Shown: positions 24,610 through 34,069 of the stretch, one piece after another
Layout: each line of letters starts with the position of its first letter
Numbering within the stretch: position 1 is the first letter of the stretch
Assembly (NCBI RefSeq): GCF_020171315.1
Contig: NZ_JAIUZP010000009.1
Span: forward strand, 1 to 64,000
Length of the DNA: 64,000 bases
Direction: 5' to 3'
Origin: Pseudooceanicola nanhaiensis
GTDB lineage: Bacteria; Pseudomonadota; Alphaproteobacteria; Rhodobacterales; Rhodobacteraceae
Position numbers and translations under genes: made by a program
The notes under the pieces: generated by a model
What the model was told of the DNA's origin: nothing
Databases searched by the model: none
Seen by the model: only the letters and a program-made list of their open reading frames with translations

Positions 24610-25697
24610 AGCAGATGTCCCGATTTGCGGGCCTTGGTCGCGAGATAGGCCGCGTTGTGGCGGTTGCGCCCGACCTGCAGGGGCACGCGTTCGGTCACGG
24701 CGATGCCGTTCTTCTCCAGCATGGCGATCTTGGCCGGGTTGTTGGTCAGCAGGCGCGCCGCACGGAACCCCATCTGCGCCAGCAGCGCCGCGCCGAGGCG
24801 GAAGTCCCGCTCGTCGTCCTCGAAGCCGAGGCGATGGTTCGCCTCCACCGTATCAAACCCCTGATCCTGCAGAGAATAGGCGCGCATCTTGTTCGCCAGC
24901 CCGATCCCGCGGCCCTCCTGGTTGAGGTAAAGCAGCACGCCCGCGCCCGCCTCGCCCATCTGCTCCAGCGCGCCATGCAGCTGCGGACCGCAGTCGCATT
25001 TCAGCGACCCCAGCACGTCGCCAGTGAAACAGGCCGAATGCAGCCGCGCCAGCACCGGTTCGTCCCGGGGCGGGCGGCCGATCTCGACGGCGTAATGCTC
25101 CGGCCCGCCGTCCTCGGGACGGAAGACATGCAGCCGCCCGGCCTCGGCGGCCTCCATGGGCACGCGGGCATTGACCACCGGGTGCAGCGGCGAGGAGCGC
25201 GTCAGGATCTCCGCCGCGCGGGGCGCGTCGATCAGGGTCAGGCCGGTCTCGGCGGCGAAGCGGTGGCCCTCTGGGATCTCCAGCAGCAGGGCCGCCGGCA
25301 GCAGCCGGGCGGTCTTGGCCAGCTTCAGCGCCAGCCGGGCGGGCTCCGCATCGCCGTCGCGCAGGGCGCGCAGAGGGCCCTTCATCGGGCGCATTAGGTC
25401 GTCTGCCGGGTCGGCCAGGCCCACCAGCCAGGAGAGGTCCGCCTCGTCCGGCAGGGGCAGGCGGGCGACGTCGCCGTCGTAGACACGCGCCTTCAGCGTC
25501 TCGGCCCGCCGCGCGGTCAGCGCGATCTCGGGCTGGCCGCCGAGGGCGCGGAGCGCCGCCAGCCGATCCGGGCCCAGGGTTTCGATCGCCAGCATCAGGT
25601 GGCAGGTCCGGGGGCCTGCAAGCACGACGCCGAGGCCAAGCCGCAGGTCTCCCCGGGCGCGGGACAGCAGGTCGATGAGATCGGGCCGGAATGACAT
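24606..25697 (-). CDS. ribA: GTP cyclohydrolase II
   Basis: A 363-residue enzyme that converts GTP to the pyrimidine precursor of riboflavin. The C-terminal half has the zinc site C-x10-C-x-C (ACFTGDVLGSLKCDCG), then YLNQEGRGIGLANKMRAY and LLTNNPAKIAMLE. The N-terminal ~160 residues are diverged and lack the DHBP synthase (RibB) acidic motifs, so only the cyclohydrolase is expected to be active. The ATG at 25697 has AGAGGAC upstream; an in-frame ATG at 25724 has no site. It is divergent from cenR. Confidence 0.9.
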   Translation of the reverse strand: MSFRPDLIDLLSRARGDLRLGLGVVLAGPRTCHLMLAIETLGPDRLAALRALGGQPEIALTARRAETLKARVYDGDVARLPLPDEADLSWLVGLADPADDLMRPMKGPLRALRDGDAEPARLALKLAKTARLLPAALLLEIPEGHRFAAETGLTLIDAPRAAEILTRSSPLHPVVNARVPMEAAEAGRLHVFRPEDGGPEHYAVEIGRPPRDEPVLARLHSACFTGDVLGSLKCDCGPQLHGALEQMGEAGAGVLLYLNQEGRGIGLANKMRAYSLQDQGFDTVEANHRLGFEDDERDFRLGAALLAQMGFRAARLLTNNPAKIAMLEKNGIAVTERVPLQVGRNRHNAAYLATKARKSGHLL

Positions 25698-25856
25698 GAG
25701 CGGGGTCCTCTGCTTCGCCTCCATGTAGCGACTTGCGCGAGAATTTGAAACATTCAGCGGCGCAGGGACACGTCCGCGTGAGAGCACTATCACAATTCTT
25801 GTCCTCGGGGTGGGAGGCAAACATCTGTCGCTCAAGACGAAAAAAGGATGAGCCCG

Positions 25857-26543
25857 ATGCCCCAACTGAAGAAAATCCTGCTGGTGGATGACGACGACGA
25901 CCTGCGCGAGGCGCTGTCAGAGCAGCTCGTGATGACCGAGGATTTCGATGTCTTCGAGGCCGGTTCGGGCAGCGAGGCGATGCAGAAGGTCCGCGAGGGT
26001 CTCTTCGATCTCGTGATCCTCGACGTGGGCCTGCCGGACACCGACGGGCGTGAACTCTGCCGCCTGATGCGCAAACAGGGCGTCAAATCGCCGATCCTGA
26101 TGCTGACGGGCCACGACAGCGACGCCGATACGATCCTCGGACTCGACTCGGGCGCGAACGACTACATCACCAAGCCGTTCAAGTTCCCCGTGCTGCTGGC
26201 CCGCATCCGCGCGCAGCTGCGCCAGCACGAGCAGAGCGAGGATGCTGTCTTCCAGCTCGGGCCGTATACGTTCAAGCCCGCCATGAAGCTGCTGGTGACC
26301 GAGGATGACCGCAAGATCCGGTTGACCGAGAAGGAAACCAACATCCTCAAGTTCCTTTACCGCGCGACCGAGGGCGTCGTCGCCCGCGACGTCCTGCTGC
26401 ACGAGGTCTGGGGCTATAATGCCGGGGTGACGACCCACACGCTGGAGACCCACATCTACCGCCTGCGTCAGAAGATCGAACCCGATCCCTCCAACGCGCG
26501 GCTGCTGGTGACGGAAAGCGGCGGCTATCGGCTGGTGGCGTGA
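25857..26543 (+). CDS. cenR: OmpR-family response regulator, CenR-like
   Basis: A 228-residue two-component regulator. The receiver domain has Asp10-13 region acidic residues, phospho-acceptor Asp56 (VILDVGLP), Thr84 and Lys106 (ITKPF). The C-terminal winged helix has LTEKETNILKFLYRA and HTLETHIYRLRQKIE. Sequence style matches the regulator named CenR in Rhodobacter, an essential envelope-homeostasis regulator with kinase CenK; the name is from memory of that protein, so treat the symbol as likely, not certain. No kinase gene is adjacent. ATG 25857 is preferred: AAGGA lies 9 bases upstream, whereas the ATG at 25848 touches it. Confidence 0.82.
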   Translation: MPQLKKILLVDDDDDLREALSEQLVMTEDFDVFEAGSGSEAMQKVREGLFDLVILDVGLPDTDGRELCRLMRKQGVKSPILMLTGHDSDADTILGLDSGANDYITKPFKFPVLLARIRAQLRQHEQSEDAVFQLGPYTFKPAMKLLVTEDDRKIRLTEKETNILKFLYRATEGVVARDVLLHEVWGYNAGVTTHTLETHIYRLRQKIEPDPSNARLLVTESGGYRLVA

Positions 26544-26603
26544 CATTTTTACCAGCAGGTCAGGAAATCCAGACCTGACAGGTTGAACGTGAATATGCTA
26601 GTT

Positions 26604-26707
26604 ATATGTCAACGTCACGTATTTGAGTTCCCGCGCATGTCCGGGTCATGACATGCAACCTCCCTGTTGGACTGAGCCCGGGCCCCTGTGCCCGGGTCTT
26701 TTTTTAT
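26604..26707 (+). ncRNA. Candidate small RNA or 3'-UTR RNA downstream of cenR
   Basis: A compact two-hairpin structure lies after cenR: stem GCATGTC (26635-26641)/GACATGC (26650-26656) with an 8-base loop, a single-stranded link AACCTCCCTGTTGG, then a strong terminator with a long T run. The CCTCCC in the link could pair with ribosome binding sites, as in anti-SD small RNAs of alphaproteobacteria. Possible promoter pieces (CTGACA 26575-26580, TTGAAC 26583-26588, TTATAT 26602-26607) are imperfect. It could instead be released from the cenR mRNA. Confidence 0.35.
26675..26707 (+). terminator. Strong terminator after cenR/candidate RNA
   Basis: The core stem CCCGGGC/GCCCGGG with loop CCCTGT-like sequence is followed by a run of T residues (TCTTTTTTTATT). 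Confidence 0.88.
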
Positions 26708-27047
26708 TGGGGATTGGGCGCGGTCACGCAGTGATCGGCGTATGCGATAAACCCTCATAGGTTGATCTATCGGGTCACGAATCGCCTCGTTTCCTCTGGG
26801 CGTCTCGATTGTTGTGCAGGCCTCTCCGCATCGGGCGGTGCGCGACCGGTGCTGCCACATATCCTCCGGAAGGTCGCACTGTAGGGCTCGTTGCCAAGCA
26901 TCTCCGCCTCGCGGCAGTCTGCGACAGGCCGTGATGCAGGCCAAGGCGTAGGCTATGCCTTGCTCCATGACCTGGGCCATGACGCGGGCGGAGAAAGGTG
27001 AAAGCCGTTAGGCGCGGGATCGGGTCGGGGCCCGTCACTCTGCCGGA

Positions 27048-28667
27048 TCAGAACTCGCTCCAGCTGTCGTCGGCAGGCTGGCTTGGGGCGTTGACGGTCT
27101 TCCGCGCGGCCTGCAGCGGAACGACCTGGGTCGCCTGTCTGTGCTGCGGCGGGGACTCGCCGGTTTCGAACCGTTGCATCAGGTGGGACAATTGTTCGGC
27201 CTCGCGGCTGAGCGCGGTGGAGGCTGCGTTGGTCTCTTCGAACATGGCGGCGTTTTGCTGCGTGACCTGGTCCAGTTCCTTCATCGTCTCGTCGATCAGC
27301 GCGATCGAGCCGGATTGCTCATTCGCGCTCTCCGCGATCTGAGAGACGAGGGCGGCGACGTTGGAGACGGACTCGGCGATCCGTTTCAGGGCGGCGCCCA
27401 TTTCGTTCACCAGCGTCACCCCGCTTTTCACGTGATCCGAGGAGGTGGAGATCAATTCCCCGATCTCGCGGGCAGAGGTTGAGGAGCGGGCGGCAAGCGC
27501 ACGGACTTCCGTCGCCACGACGGAGAACCCGCGCCCGGCCTCGCCTGCGCGGGCGGCCTCCACGCCCGCGTTAAGGGCGAGGAGATTGGTCTGGAAGGCG
27601 ATGTCCTCGATCACCTGGATGATGTTCGTGATCTCGGAGGAGGAGGATTTGATCGCGGCCATCGCGGCAACCGTCCGCTGCACCACTTCGTCCGAGGCGG
27701 CGGAGCGCGCCTGCGCCTCGCCGGCGGCCTCGGCCGCGCTGCGGGCGGCAGAGGCGGTGTTGCGCACATTCTCGGAGATTTCCTTGATCGCCGTGGCCGT
27801 CTCCTGCAGCGAGGCGGCCTGACGCTCGGTCCTCTGGGCGAGGTTGTTGGAGGCATTGGCGATCGAGTCGGTATCGTCCGAGACCGCCGCCGCGTTGCGG
27901 ATCACCTGCAGCACGGTTTGGCGCAGTTCCTCCGTCGCGTGGTTGAAATCCTTGCGCAGGCTCTCATGCGCGGCATCGAAAGGCTGGTCGATGGCGACCG
28001 AGAGGTCCCGCTGGGCCAGCTTGCGCAGCGCCCGGCCCAGCCCGTCCACCACCATCTGCTGGCGCTCGGCCTCCGCCGCGGCCTGCGCGGCTTCGCGGGC
28101 GCCGGCGGCGCGGGATGCGGCATCAGCCTCTGCCGCGCGGGCGTCGAGGGCATAGCGCTGCTGGATCGCAAGGTAGAGCACTGCAGCCTCCATCACGACG
28201 ATGGTCCCGTGCAGCGCGACCCGCTCGAGGTTGGCCCAGAGTCCGGCATCCGCGGGGTAGACCAGCGCCGGCAGTACCAGCACGAGGGCAAGGTGATGCA
28301 CGGCGATGACGCCGGCGGCGACGATGATGACCGAGGCATCGGCCATGGCCATGGTGATCGCGAGCAGGGCGAAGAAGAGCATATGGCTGTCGAGCTGCCA
28401 GAGATGACCGGCGAGCGCGGCGGTAAAGGCCATGGCCTGCGCCACGAGGCCGAGGGCGACCAGCTGTCGCCCCGTTGCCCCGCCGGCCTTGGCGCCGTAA
28501 AGCGCCAGCCCGGCCGCGAGGGCGGCGAAGAGCAGGATCGGCACGGGCGCATTGCCCGCCAGAAGGGCGGCCACCGGACCGACGGGGGCAAGCGCCGCGG
28601 CGGCCCAGGCGACGCGCTGGGTCGCGAGGGCCTGCGCTGCGAGGAAATCCGAACTTGTCGTGGTCAT
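27048..28667 (-). CDS. Methyl-accepting chemotaxis protein
   Basis: A 539-residue chemoreceptor. The N-terminal ~200 residues hold about six hydrophobic helices with short loops and no periplasmic sensor domain, so it probably senses from within the membrane. A HAMP-like/coiled region follows ([20 protein letters not shown]), then the signalling domain with the hairpin tip [32 protein letters not shown]. The C-terminus is DSWSEF, an xWxxF tether of the type that docks CheR/CheB. ATG at 28667 overlaps the preceding 99-residue gene by four bases (ATGA). No other che gene is in view. Confidence 0.93.
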   Translation of the reverse strand: MTTTSSDFLAAQALATQRVAWAAAALAPVGPVAALLAGNAPVPILLFAALAAGLALYGAKAGGATGRQLVALGLVAQAMAFTAALAGHLWQLDSHMLFFALLAITMAMADASVIIVAAGVIAVHHLALVLVLPALVYPADAGLWANLERVALHGTIVVMEAAVLYLAIQQRYALDARAAEADAASRAAGAREAAQAAAEAERQQMVVDGLGRALRKLAQRDLSVAIDQPFDAAHESLRKDFNHATEELRQTVLQVIRNAAAVSDDTDSIANASNNLAQRTERQAASLQETATAIKEISENVRNTASAARSAAEAAGEAQARSAASDEVVQRTVAAMAAIKSSSSEITNIIQVIEDIAFQTNLLALNAGVEAARAGEAGRGFSVVATEVRALAARSSTSAREIGELISTSSDHVKSGVTLVNEMGAALKRIAESVSNVAALVSQIAESANEQSGSIALIDETMKELDQVTQQNAAMFEETNAASTALSREAEQLSHLMQRFETGESPPQHRQATQVVPLQAARKTVNAPSQPADDSWSEF

Positions 28668-28963
28668 GCGCCACCTCCGCAAAGGGCGGCAACGGCGCGT
28701 CCGTCCACCACCAGGTATCCGCCGGCGCGCCTCAGCCGGTCGGCAAAGCCGGGATCGTCGCCTTGCGCCAGTGTCGCCATGGCGGCCTGCAGCGGTCCGA
28801 CCTCGTGCCCGCCCGCGCGCAGGATCGCCGCGCCCCGGTCCAGCCACGGCAGGCCGATCACCAGCAGCAGCCCGTCGCGCGCCGGGGGCAACGAGACAAG
28901 CGCCAGTCCGGGACCGGCGAGGCAGAGGGTGAGGGCGGCAAGTATCACGCGAAGATCGGGCAC
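28664..28963 (-). CDS. Small exported or membrane protein coupled to the chemoreceptor
   Basis: A 99-residue protein of unknown family. The N-terminus ([22 protein letters not shown]) looks like a signal peptide or single membrane helix. The rest is small and Ala/Gly-rich, ending [14 protein letters not shown] with a near-terminal Cys. The GTG start has a strong AAGGAG 7 bases upstream. The 4-base overlap with the chemoreceptor start argues that it is a real gene whose product may act with that receptor, for example as a periplasmic or membrane partner. Confidence 0.65.
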   Translation of the reverse strand: MPDLRVILAALTLCLAGPGLALVSLPPARDGLLLVIGLPWLDRGAAILRAGGHEVGPLQAAMATLAQGDDPGFADRLRRAGGYLVVDGRAVAALCGGGA

Positions 28964-29091
28964 GGGCGTCTCCTTCAGGCCCCGGATACCGCCAATCTCC
29001 TACCGGGCGGTTAAGCGCCGCGCGGCTTTCCTTCCGGTCATGCGGATGCTACCCCGGACCGCGACCCCGCAGACAGCTGAGCAGGCCCGCC

Positions 29092-29880
29092 ATGTCCTTC
29101 ACCCTCGCCACCTGGAATATCAACTCGGTCCGCCTGCGCGAACCGCTGGTGCTGCAGTTCCTTGCCCATTCCGGGCCTGACGTGCTCTGCCTGCAGGAGT
29201 GCAAATCGCCGGTGGACAAGATCCCCGTCGAGGCCTTCCGTGCGGCGGGCTACGGGCACATGATCGCCCGCGGTCAGAAGGGCTATAACGGCGTGGCGAT
29301 CCTGTCGAAGCTGCCGATCGAGGACAGGGGCGACATGGATTTCGCCGACCTCGGCCATGCCCGTCACGTCGCCGGGCGGCTGGAGAACGGCGTGACGATC
29401 CACAACTTCTACGTCCCCGCGGGCGGCGATCAGCCTGATCGCACGATCAACGAGAAGTTCGGCCAGAAGCTCGACTACCTCACCGGAATGCGCGACTGGT
29501 TCCGCGAGAGTGCGCCGGAGAAGGCGATCCTCGTGGGCGATCTGAACATTGCCCCGCGCGAGGATGACGTCTGGGACCACAAGAAGCTGCTGAAGGTGGT
29601 GAGCCATACGCCGGTCGAGGTCGAGGCCCTGGCCGAGACGCAGGAGGCGGGCAAGTGGGTGGACATCACCCGGCAGGACATCCCGCAGGGCAATCTCTAC
29701 TCGTGGTGGTCCTACCGCAGCCCGGACTGGGCCGCCGCCGACAAGGGCCGCCGGCTGGATCACGTCTGGGCCACGCCCGACATCTCGAATGCGGCGCATT
29801 CCAGCGCGATCCTGCGCGAGGCGCGCGGCTGGGAGAAGCCCTCCGACCACTGCCCGGTGCTGGCGACCTTCGACCTCTGA
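29092..29880 (+). CDS. xthA: Exodeoxyribonuclease III
   Basis: A 262-residue AP endonuclease/3'-exonuclease of the EEP family. Motifs in order: ATWNINSVR, LCLQECK (metal-binding Glu), NFYVPAGG, VGDLNIAP (Asp/Asn), LYSWWSYR, RRLDHVWAT and the C-terminal SDHCPVLA with the catalytic Asp-His. The length matches the family. It repairs abasic sites in base-excision repair, as does nth at 22.4 kb. The leader holds no clear regulatory site. Confidence 0.96.
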   Translation: MSFTLATWNINSVRLREPLVLQFLAHSGPDVLCLQECKSPVDKIPVEAFRAAGYGHMIARGQKGYNGVAILSKLPIEDRGDMDFADLGHARHVAGRLENGVTIHNFYVPAGGDQPDRTINEKFGQKLDYLTGMRDWFRESAPEKAILVGDLNIAPREDDVWDHKKLLKVVSHTPVEVEALAETQEAGKWVDITRQDIPQGNLYSWWSYRSPDWAAADKGRRLDHVWATPDISNAAHSSAILREARGWEKPSDHCPVLATFDL

Positions 29881-29939
29881 GCAGGTGCCCCTTATCCGGC
29901 AGCCCTGATCCGGCATCGGTGCAAATTGACGATCCCCCT

Positions 29940-29968
29940 TTGATTTCCCGCCCGACGGGACGCATATA
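29940..29968 (+). promoter_or_regulatory. Possible promoter of the Trx-TPR gene
   Basis: TTGATT (29940-29945), a 17-base spacer and CATATA (29963-29968) lie about 30 bases before the start codon. The spacer contains CCCG-N5-CGGG. Confidence 0.35.
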
Positions 29969-29995
29969 GGGGCCAACAGATATGAGGAGCGGACG

Positions 29996-30907
<912 letters not shown>

Positions 30908-30934
30908 CGCGGGGATCGGCCTAGCTCCCTTCAC

Positions 30935-31579
30935 ATGATGCGATATGCCGATCTTCCCGACGTGGTTCCGATCTTCCCGCTGACCGGGGCGCTGCTGCTG
31001 CCCCGGTCGCGGTTGCCGCTGCACCTGTTCGAGCCGCGCTACCTGCAGATGTTCGAGGACGTCCTGAAAACCCCGCAGCGGCTGATCGCGATGATCCAGC
31101 CCAACGAGGTGCCCGGGCGCGAGGACGACGGGCTGCACCAGATCGGCTGTGCCGGACGGGTGACCCAGTTCTCCGAGACCGAGGACGGGCGCTACATGAT
31201 CACCCTGACCGGCATGTCCCGCTTCCGCATCCGGCGCGAGATCGACGGCTTCACGCCCTATCGTCGCGCCGAGGTGGACTGGACCGGCTTCGAGCGGGAC
31301 CTCGGCGCGGTGGATCGCGATCCGGGCTTTGACCGCAAGACCTTCTTCAACAAGCTTTCGCGCTACTTCGAGGCGCGCAACCTCGACACCGACTGGGATA
31401 CGCTGAAGGAGGCGGAGGACGAGCTGCTGATCAACTCGCTCTCGATGCTGCTGACCTTCGCCCCGGAAGACAAGCAGGCGCTTCTGGAAGCGCCCTCGCT
31501 CTCCACCCGGCGCGAGACGCTGGTGACCCTTATCGAATACGCGCTCCGCGGGGGCGACGACACGGAGATCATGCAATAA
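30935..31579 (+). CDS. LON peptidase substrate-binding-domain protein
   Basis: A 214-residue protein consisting only of a Lon N-terminal (LAN) domain: [34 protein letters not shown] at the start and the [23 protein letters not shown] strand region. No ATPase or protease part is present. Such proteins are common in proteobacteria and their role is not established. It begins 27 bases after the Trx-TPR gene and shares one base (TAATG) with the Trm112 gene, so it is in an operon. Confidence 0.9.
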   Translation: MMRYADLPDVVPIFPLTGALLLPRSRLPLHLFEPRYLQMFEDVLKTPQRLIAMIQPNEVPGREDDGLHQIGCAGRVTQFSETEDGRYMITLTGMSRFRIRREIDGFTPYRRAEVDWTGFERDLGAVDRDPGFDRKTFFNKLSRYFEARNLDTDWDTLKEAEDELLINSLSMLLTFAPEDKQALLEAPSLSTRRETLVTLIEYALRGGDDTEIMQ

Positions 31580-31800
31580 TGACCACGACTGCAGCTGATA
31601 CGGCCGCCGACAAGGCGCCCGCCGCACCGCTCTTCGACCGCCGGATGCTGGAGGCCCTCGTCTGCCCCGAGAGCCACACCACGCTGGAGTATGATGCCGC
31701 AGCACAGGAACTGATCAGCCGCAAGGCGGGTCTCGCCTTCCCGATCCGCAACGGCATCCCGGTGATGCTGGTGGAAGAGGCCCGCGTCCTCGACGCCTGA
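31579..31800 (+). CDS. Trm112 family protein
   Basis: A 73-residue Trm112/YcaR-like protein: [36 protein letters not shown] and a final E-E-A. Only one Cys of the usual zinc-ribbon set is present (Cys29). Relatives in eukaryotes activate methyltransferases; bacterial versions are less known. The start codon overlaps the stop of the preceding gene (TAATG). It ends the plus-strand run and is convergent with aroQ. Confidence 0.88.
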   Translation: MTTTAADTAADKAPAAPLFDRRMLEALVCPESHTTLEYDAAAQELISRKAGLAFPIRNGIPVMLVEEARVLDA

Positions 31801-31861
31801 GGCGGCGCCTGACTTGAGGCCCGACACTGGGCCCGTAAACCAATCCGCCCCGGCAGTCCGG

Positions 31862-31930
31862 CTTTCATCTTTCCCCAAACACTCCGGGGGACTTGCGCGG
31901 CGCAGTCGCGCAAGGGGGGCGGAGCCCCCC
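31862..31930. repeat. GC-rich hairpin repeat, copy C (minus orientation)
   Basis: The tail TCATCTTTCCCCAAACACTC is the exact complement of the tail of copy F at 63.6 kb. It is followed by CGGGGG, a stem TTGCGCG/CGCGCAA, and a stem GGGGGGC-GGA-GCCCCCC, the same order of modules as in the other copies. Confidence 0.75.
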
Positions 31931-31932
31931 AC

Positions 31933-31975
31933 GGAATTTTCCAAAATTCCGGTCCGGAAAATTCGGATTTTCCGG
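31933..31975. repeat. Pair of AT-rich hairpins
   Basis: GGAATTTT (31933-31940)/AAAATTCC (31943-31950) is followed at once by CCGGAAAA (31954-31961)/TTTTCCGG (31968-31975) with loop TTCGGA. The pairing of two AAAATT-containing stems resembles the element at 32043-32091. Confidence 0.7.
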
Positions 31976-32042
31976 GGAGTTCCGCAGCCATGGCCTGTCT
32001 CAGCGGCCTGACCGCGGAGCCCCACCCGCGCGGCACCGGGCG

Positions 32043-32091
32043 AAAATTCTTCAGAAAGAATTTTCCCAAGAATTTTTCTTAAAATTCTTGG
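32043..32091. repeat. AT-rich tandem-hairpin element, copy 1
   Basis: Two stems in tandem: AAAATTCTT (32043-32051)/AAGAATTTT (32056-32064), and CCAAGAATTTT (32066-32076)/AAAATTCTTGG (32081-32091). An almost identical pair is at 60941-60985. This copy lies between convergent genes, just after aroQ, and differs strongly in base composition from its surroundings. Confidence 0.85.
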
Positions 32092-32100
32092 GTGCTTGGC

Positions 32101-32538
32101 TCAGGCGGTGACGATCTGGCAGATGCGGCGCACGGCGGCGGCGTAGCCTTCGACGCCGAGGCCCGCGATCACGCCCTCCGCGCGCAGCGAGACATAGGAA
32201 TGGTGCCGGAAGCTCTCGCGCTTGTGGACGTTGGAGATATGCACCTCCATCACCGGCCCCTCGAAGGCGTTCAGCGCGTCGAGGATCGCAACCGAGGTGT
32301 GGGTGAAGGCGCCGGGGTTCATGACGATGCCGCAGGCGCTGTGCCGGGCTTCGTGGATCCAGTCGATCAGCTGGCCTTCGTGGTTGGACTGCTCGGCGCG
32401 CAGGTCAAAGCCGGGCGCCATGGCGTCATGGGCGATCCGGGCCACGTCCTCGAGGGTTTCATAGCCGTAGATCTCGGGCTGGCGCTGGCCCAGCAGGTTC
32501 AGGTTGGGGCCATTCAGCAGCAGGATCGTCTGGGTCAT
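32101..32538 (-). CDS. aroQ: Type II 3-dehydroquinate dehydratase
   Basis: A 145-residue shikimate-pathway enzyme that dehydrates 3-dehydroquinate. Signatures are [20 protein letters not shown] at the start (residues ~6-25), catalytic Tyr24 in [30 protein letters not shown] and [17 protein letters not shown], which contains the catalytic His. The ATG at 32538 follows AAGGAA; longer in-frame starts are unlikely. The AT-rich tandem hairpin directly after the stop is probably its terminator. Confidence 0.96.
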   Translation of the reverse strand: MTQTILLLNGPNLNLLGQRQPEIYGYETLEDVARIAHDAMAPGFDLRAEQSNHEGQLIDWIHEARHSACGIVMNPGAFTHTSVAILDALNAFEGPVMEVHISNVHKRESFRHHSYVSLRAEGVIAGLGVEGYAAAVRRICQIVTA

Positions 32539-32695
32539 CGTGGGGTTCCTTCTTGCGTTGCCCCTCGATAGCCGATCCCGGCGCGCCGGGCGAGACCCGA
32601 TGGCGCGCGCCACGGACCTCGTCCGGCCGCCCCAAACGGGGACGGGCCGGGGTCAGGGTGTGGCCGCACCGAAACTGGCCGGTCCGCTCGCCGGA

Positions 32696-33751
32696 TCAGC
32701 GCCCGGCGGCCAGCACGCTCAGCATCTCGAAGAGCATCTGCGCCCCCGCCTGGGCGGTGACGTTGGTGGGATCATAGGAGGGCGCCACTTCGACCACGTC
32801 GCCGCCCTTCATGTTAATCCCCTTCAGCCCGCGGATCAGCGCCTGCACCTCGCGCGGGGCCAGCCCGCCGATCTCGGGCGTGCCGGTGCCCGGGGCGAAG
32901 GCGGGGTCGAGGCTGTCCACATCGAAACTGACGTAAGTGGGCCCGTCGCCCACGACCTCCAGCGCCTTCGCCAGAACCGCGGGAATGCCCATCTCCATCA
33001 CTTCCTCGGCGTAGAGCACGGTCATGCCCGAGGCATGCGAGAACTCCCACAGGAAGTCCGAACCGCCGCGCACCCCGATCTGGATCGTGCGCGCGGGATC
33101 GAGGCTGCCCTCCAGCACCGCCTGCCGGAACGGGCCGCCATGGTGGAACTTCGCCCCCTCGTAGACCCCGGAGGTGTCGGCATGGGCGTCGATATGCACC
33201 ATGCCGAGCGGCCCGTGTTCCTTGGCGAGCGCGGCCAGGATCGGGCGCGAGATCGAATGGTCCCCGCCCACGGTGAGCGGCGTGATGCCGGCGGCGGAGA
33301 GCCTGGTGAAGAAATCCTCGATATCCGCGTGGCACTGGTCGAGGGAGTAGCGGCTCTGCATCGGCACATCGCCGATGTCGGCCACCTTCAGCACCTGCCC
33401 CGGCACCACGTCGAGCACCCGGTTCCACGGGCCCACCCGTTCGATGTCGCGCACCGCCTTGGGTCCGCGCCGCGCGCCTGCGCGGTTGGTCACGCCGAGG
33501 TCCATCGGCACGCCCACCAGCGCCACGTCGAGGTCGTCCACCGGGGTGCCGGCCAGCAGGGCCTCGGTCACCTCGGGGCGGTAGGGTGCGTCGAGCAGGG
33601 TCGAGATGTCGGCGAAGGGCCATTTGCGCCGCCCGCCGGCCTGGAACACGCCATCGGCGGCGGCCTTCAGCCGCGGGTCGTGAAACACGCCGGTCTCCTC
33701 GTTGGAATAGAGGCGGCGCAGGGTCTCGAGATCGGGGGTCTTGGGCGACAT
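32696..33751 (-). CDS. speB: Agmatinase-family ureohydrolase
   Basis: A 351-residue ureohydrolase with all binuclear manganese ligands: His165 (GGDHS), Asp188/His190/Asp192 (IDAHADT), Asp277/Asp279 (FDVDSLDP). Agmatinases split agmatine to putrescine and urea. The protein has about 40 more N-terminal residues than E. coli SpeB (306), a feature of a Rhodobacterales group. A guanidino-acid hydrolase activity, such as on guanidinobutyrate, is possible. GGAGGA lies just before the ATG. It is on its own transcript: a terminator and repeat D separate it from the aminotransferase. Confidence 0.85.
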   Translation of the reverse strand: MSPKTPDLETLRRLYSNEETGVFHDPRLKAAADGVFQAGGRRKWPFADISTLLDAPYRPEVTEALLAGTPVDDLDVALVGVPMDLGVTNRAGARRGPKAVRDIERVGPWNRVLDVVPGQVLKVADIGDVPMQSRYSLDQCHADIEDFFTRLSAAGITPLTVGGDHSISRPILAALAKEHGPLGMVHIDAHADTSGVYEGAKFHHGGPFRQAVLEGSLDPARTIQIGVRGGSDFLWEFSHASGMTVLYAEEVMEMGIPAVLAKALEVVGDGPTYVSFDVDSLDPAFAPGTGTPEIGGLAPREVQALIRGLKGINMKGGDVVEVAPSYDPTNVTAQAGAQMLFEMLSVLAAGR

Positions 33752-33939
33752 GGGTCCTCCGGCGTCTGATGTCGGGGACAGGAAAGGCACAATGGGGCGG
33801 CGTGGCAAGAGGGGCGCAGGGGAAGGGAGGGAGACGGCGCCGGGATGCCGGTTTCGGAGGCGGGCGGGGTTGACCGGGGGATACCCCGCGGAACGTCCCT
33901 GCGGGCCGTCCGGCGGGGGCGCCTGCGGCGGGCGGGGTT

Positions 33940-34012
33940 GGGGGCTGTCTGCCCCCCTTGGCCCTGCGGGCCAATTCCCCCCGAGGATATTTGCGCAAGA
34001 AAATTGGAAAGG
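33940..34012. repeat. GC-rich hairpin repeat, copy D (plus orientation)
   Basis: Modules in order: GGGGGC-TGTCT-GCCCCC, TTGGCCC-TGC-GGGCCAA, TTCCCCCCGAGGATATTTG and an A-rich tail ending AAAGG. It is a complete copy of the family. Confidence 0.8.
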
Positions 34013-34020
34013 CGACATGG

Positions 34021-34050
34021 AAAAGGCCGGGGGTGTGCCCCGGCCTTTTT
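34021..34050. terminator. Bidirectional terminator after the aminotransferase
   Basis: A perfect 12-bp stem AAAAGGCCGGGG (34021-34032)/CCCCGGCCTTTT (34038-34049) with loop GTGTG. It has U-rich sequence on either strand and lies 20 bases from the aminotransferase stop. Confidence 0.9.
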
Positions 34051-34069
34051 GTGTCGATGATGGGCTGGG

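Larger units (their letters stand above)
26544..27047. other. 504-base intergenic region
   Basis: After the cenR stop there is a dyad CAGGTC-N10-GACCTG (26556-26577), then AT-rich promoter-like sequence, the candidate small RNA, and its terminator near 26675-26707. The remaining 340 bases to the chemoreceptor stop hold no recognised gene or repeat. Open frames there lack ribosome sites and family likeness. Confidence 0.4.
31801..32100. other. Hairpin-packed intergenic region between convergent genes
   Basis: The 300 bases between trm112 and aroQ are almost filled with palindromes: repeat copy C (31862-31930), two adjacent AT-rich hairpins (31933-31975) and the tandem-hairpin element (32043-32091). 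No gene was found. The arrangement suggests bidirectional termination or an accumulation of mobile palindromes. Confidence 0.7.
33752..34069. other. Intergenic region with repeat D and a bidirectional terminator
   Basis: 318 bases between the aminotransferase 3' end and speB. The right part holds the terminator (34021-34050) and hairpin repeat D (33940-34012). The left part (33752-33939) must hold the speB promoter; I see no clear -35/-10 there. Confidence 0.5.

Noticed and set aside
26615-26980. 121-codon minus-strand frame after cenR
   Set aside because: No ribosome site, no recognisable pattern, and it runs through the terminator and candidate RNA.
33752-33939. Small gene between speB and repeat D
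   Set aside because: Open frames are repeats of Gly/Arg-rich sequence with no ribosome site.
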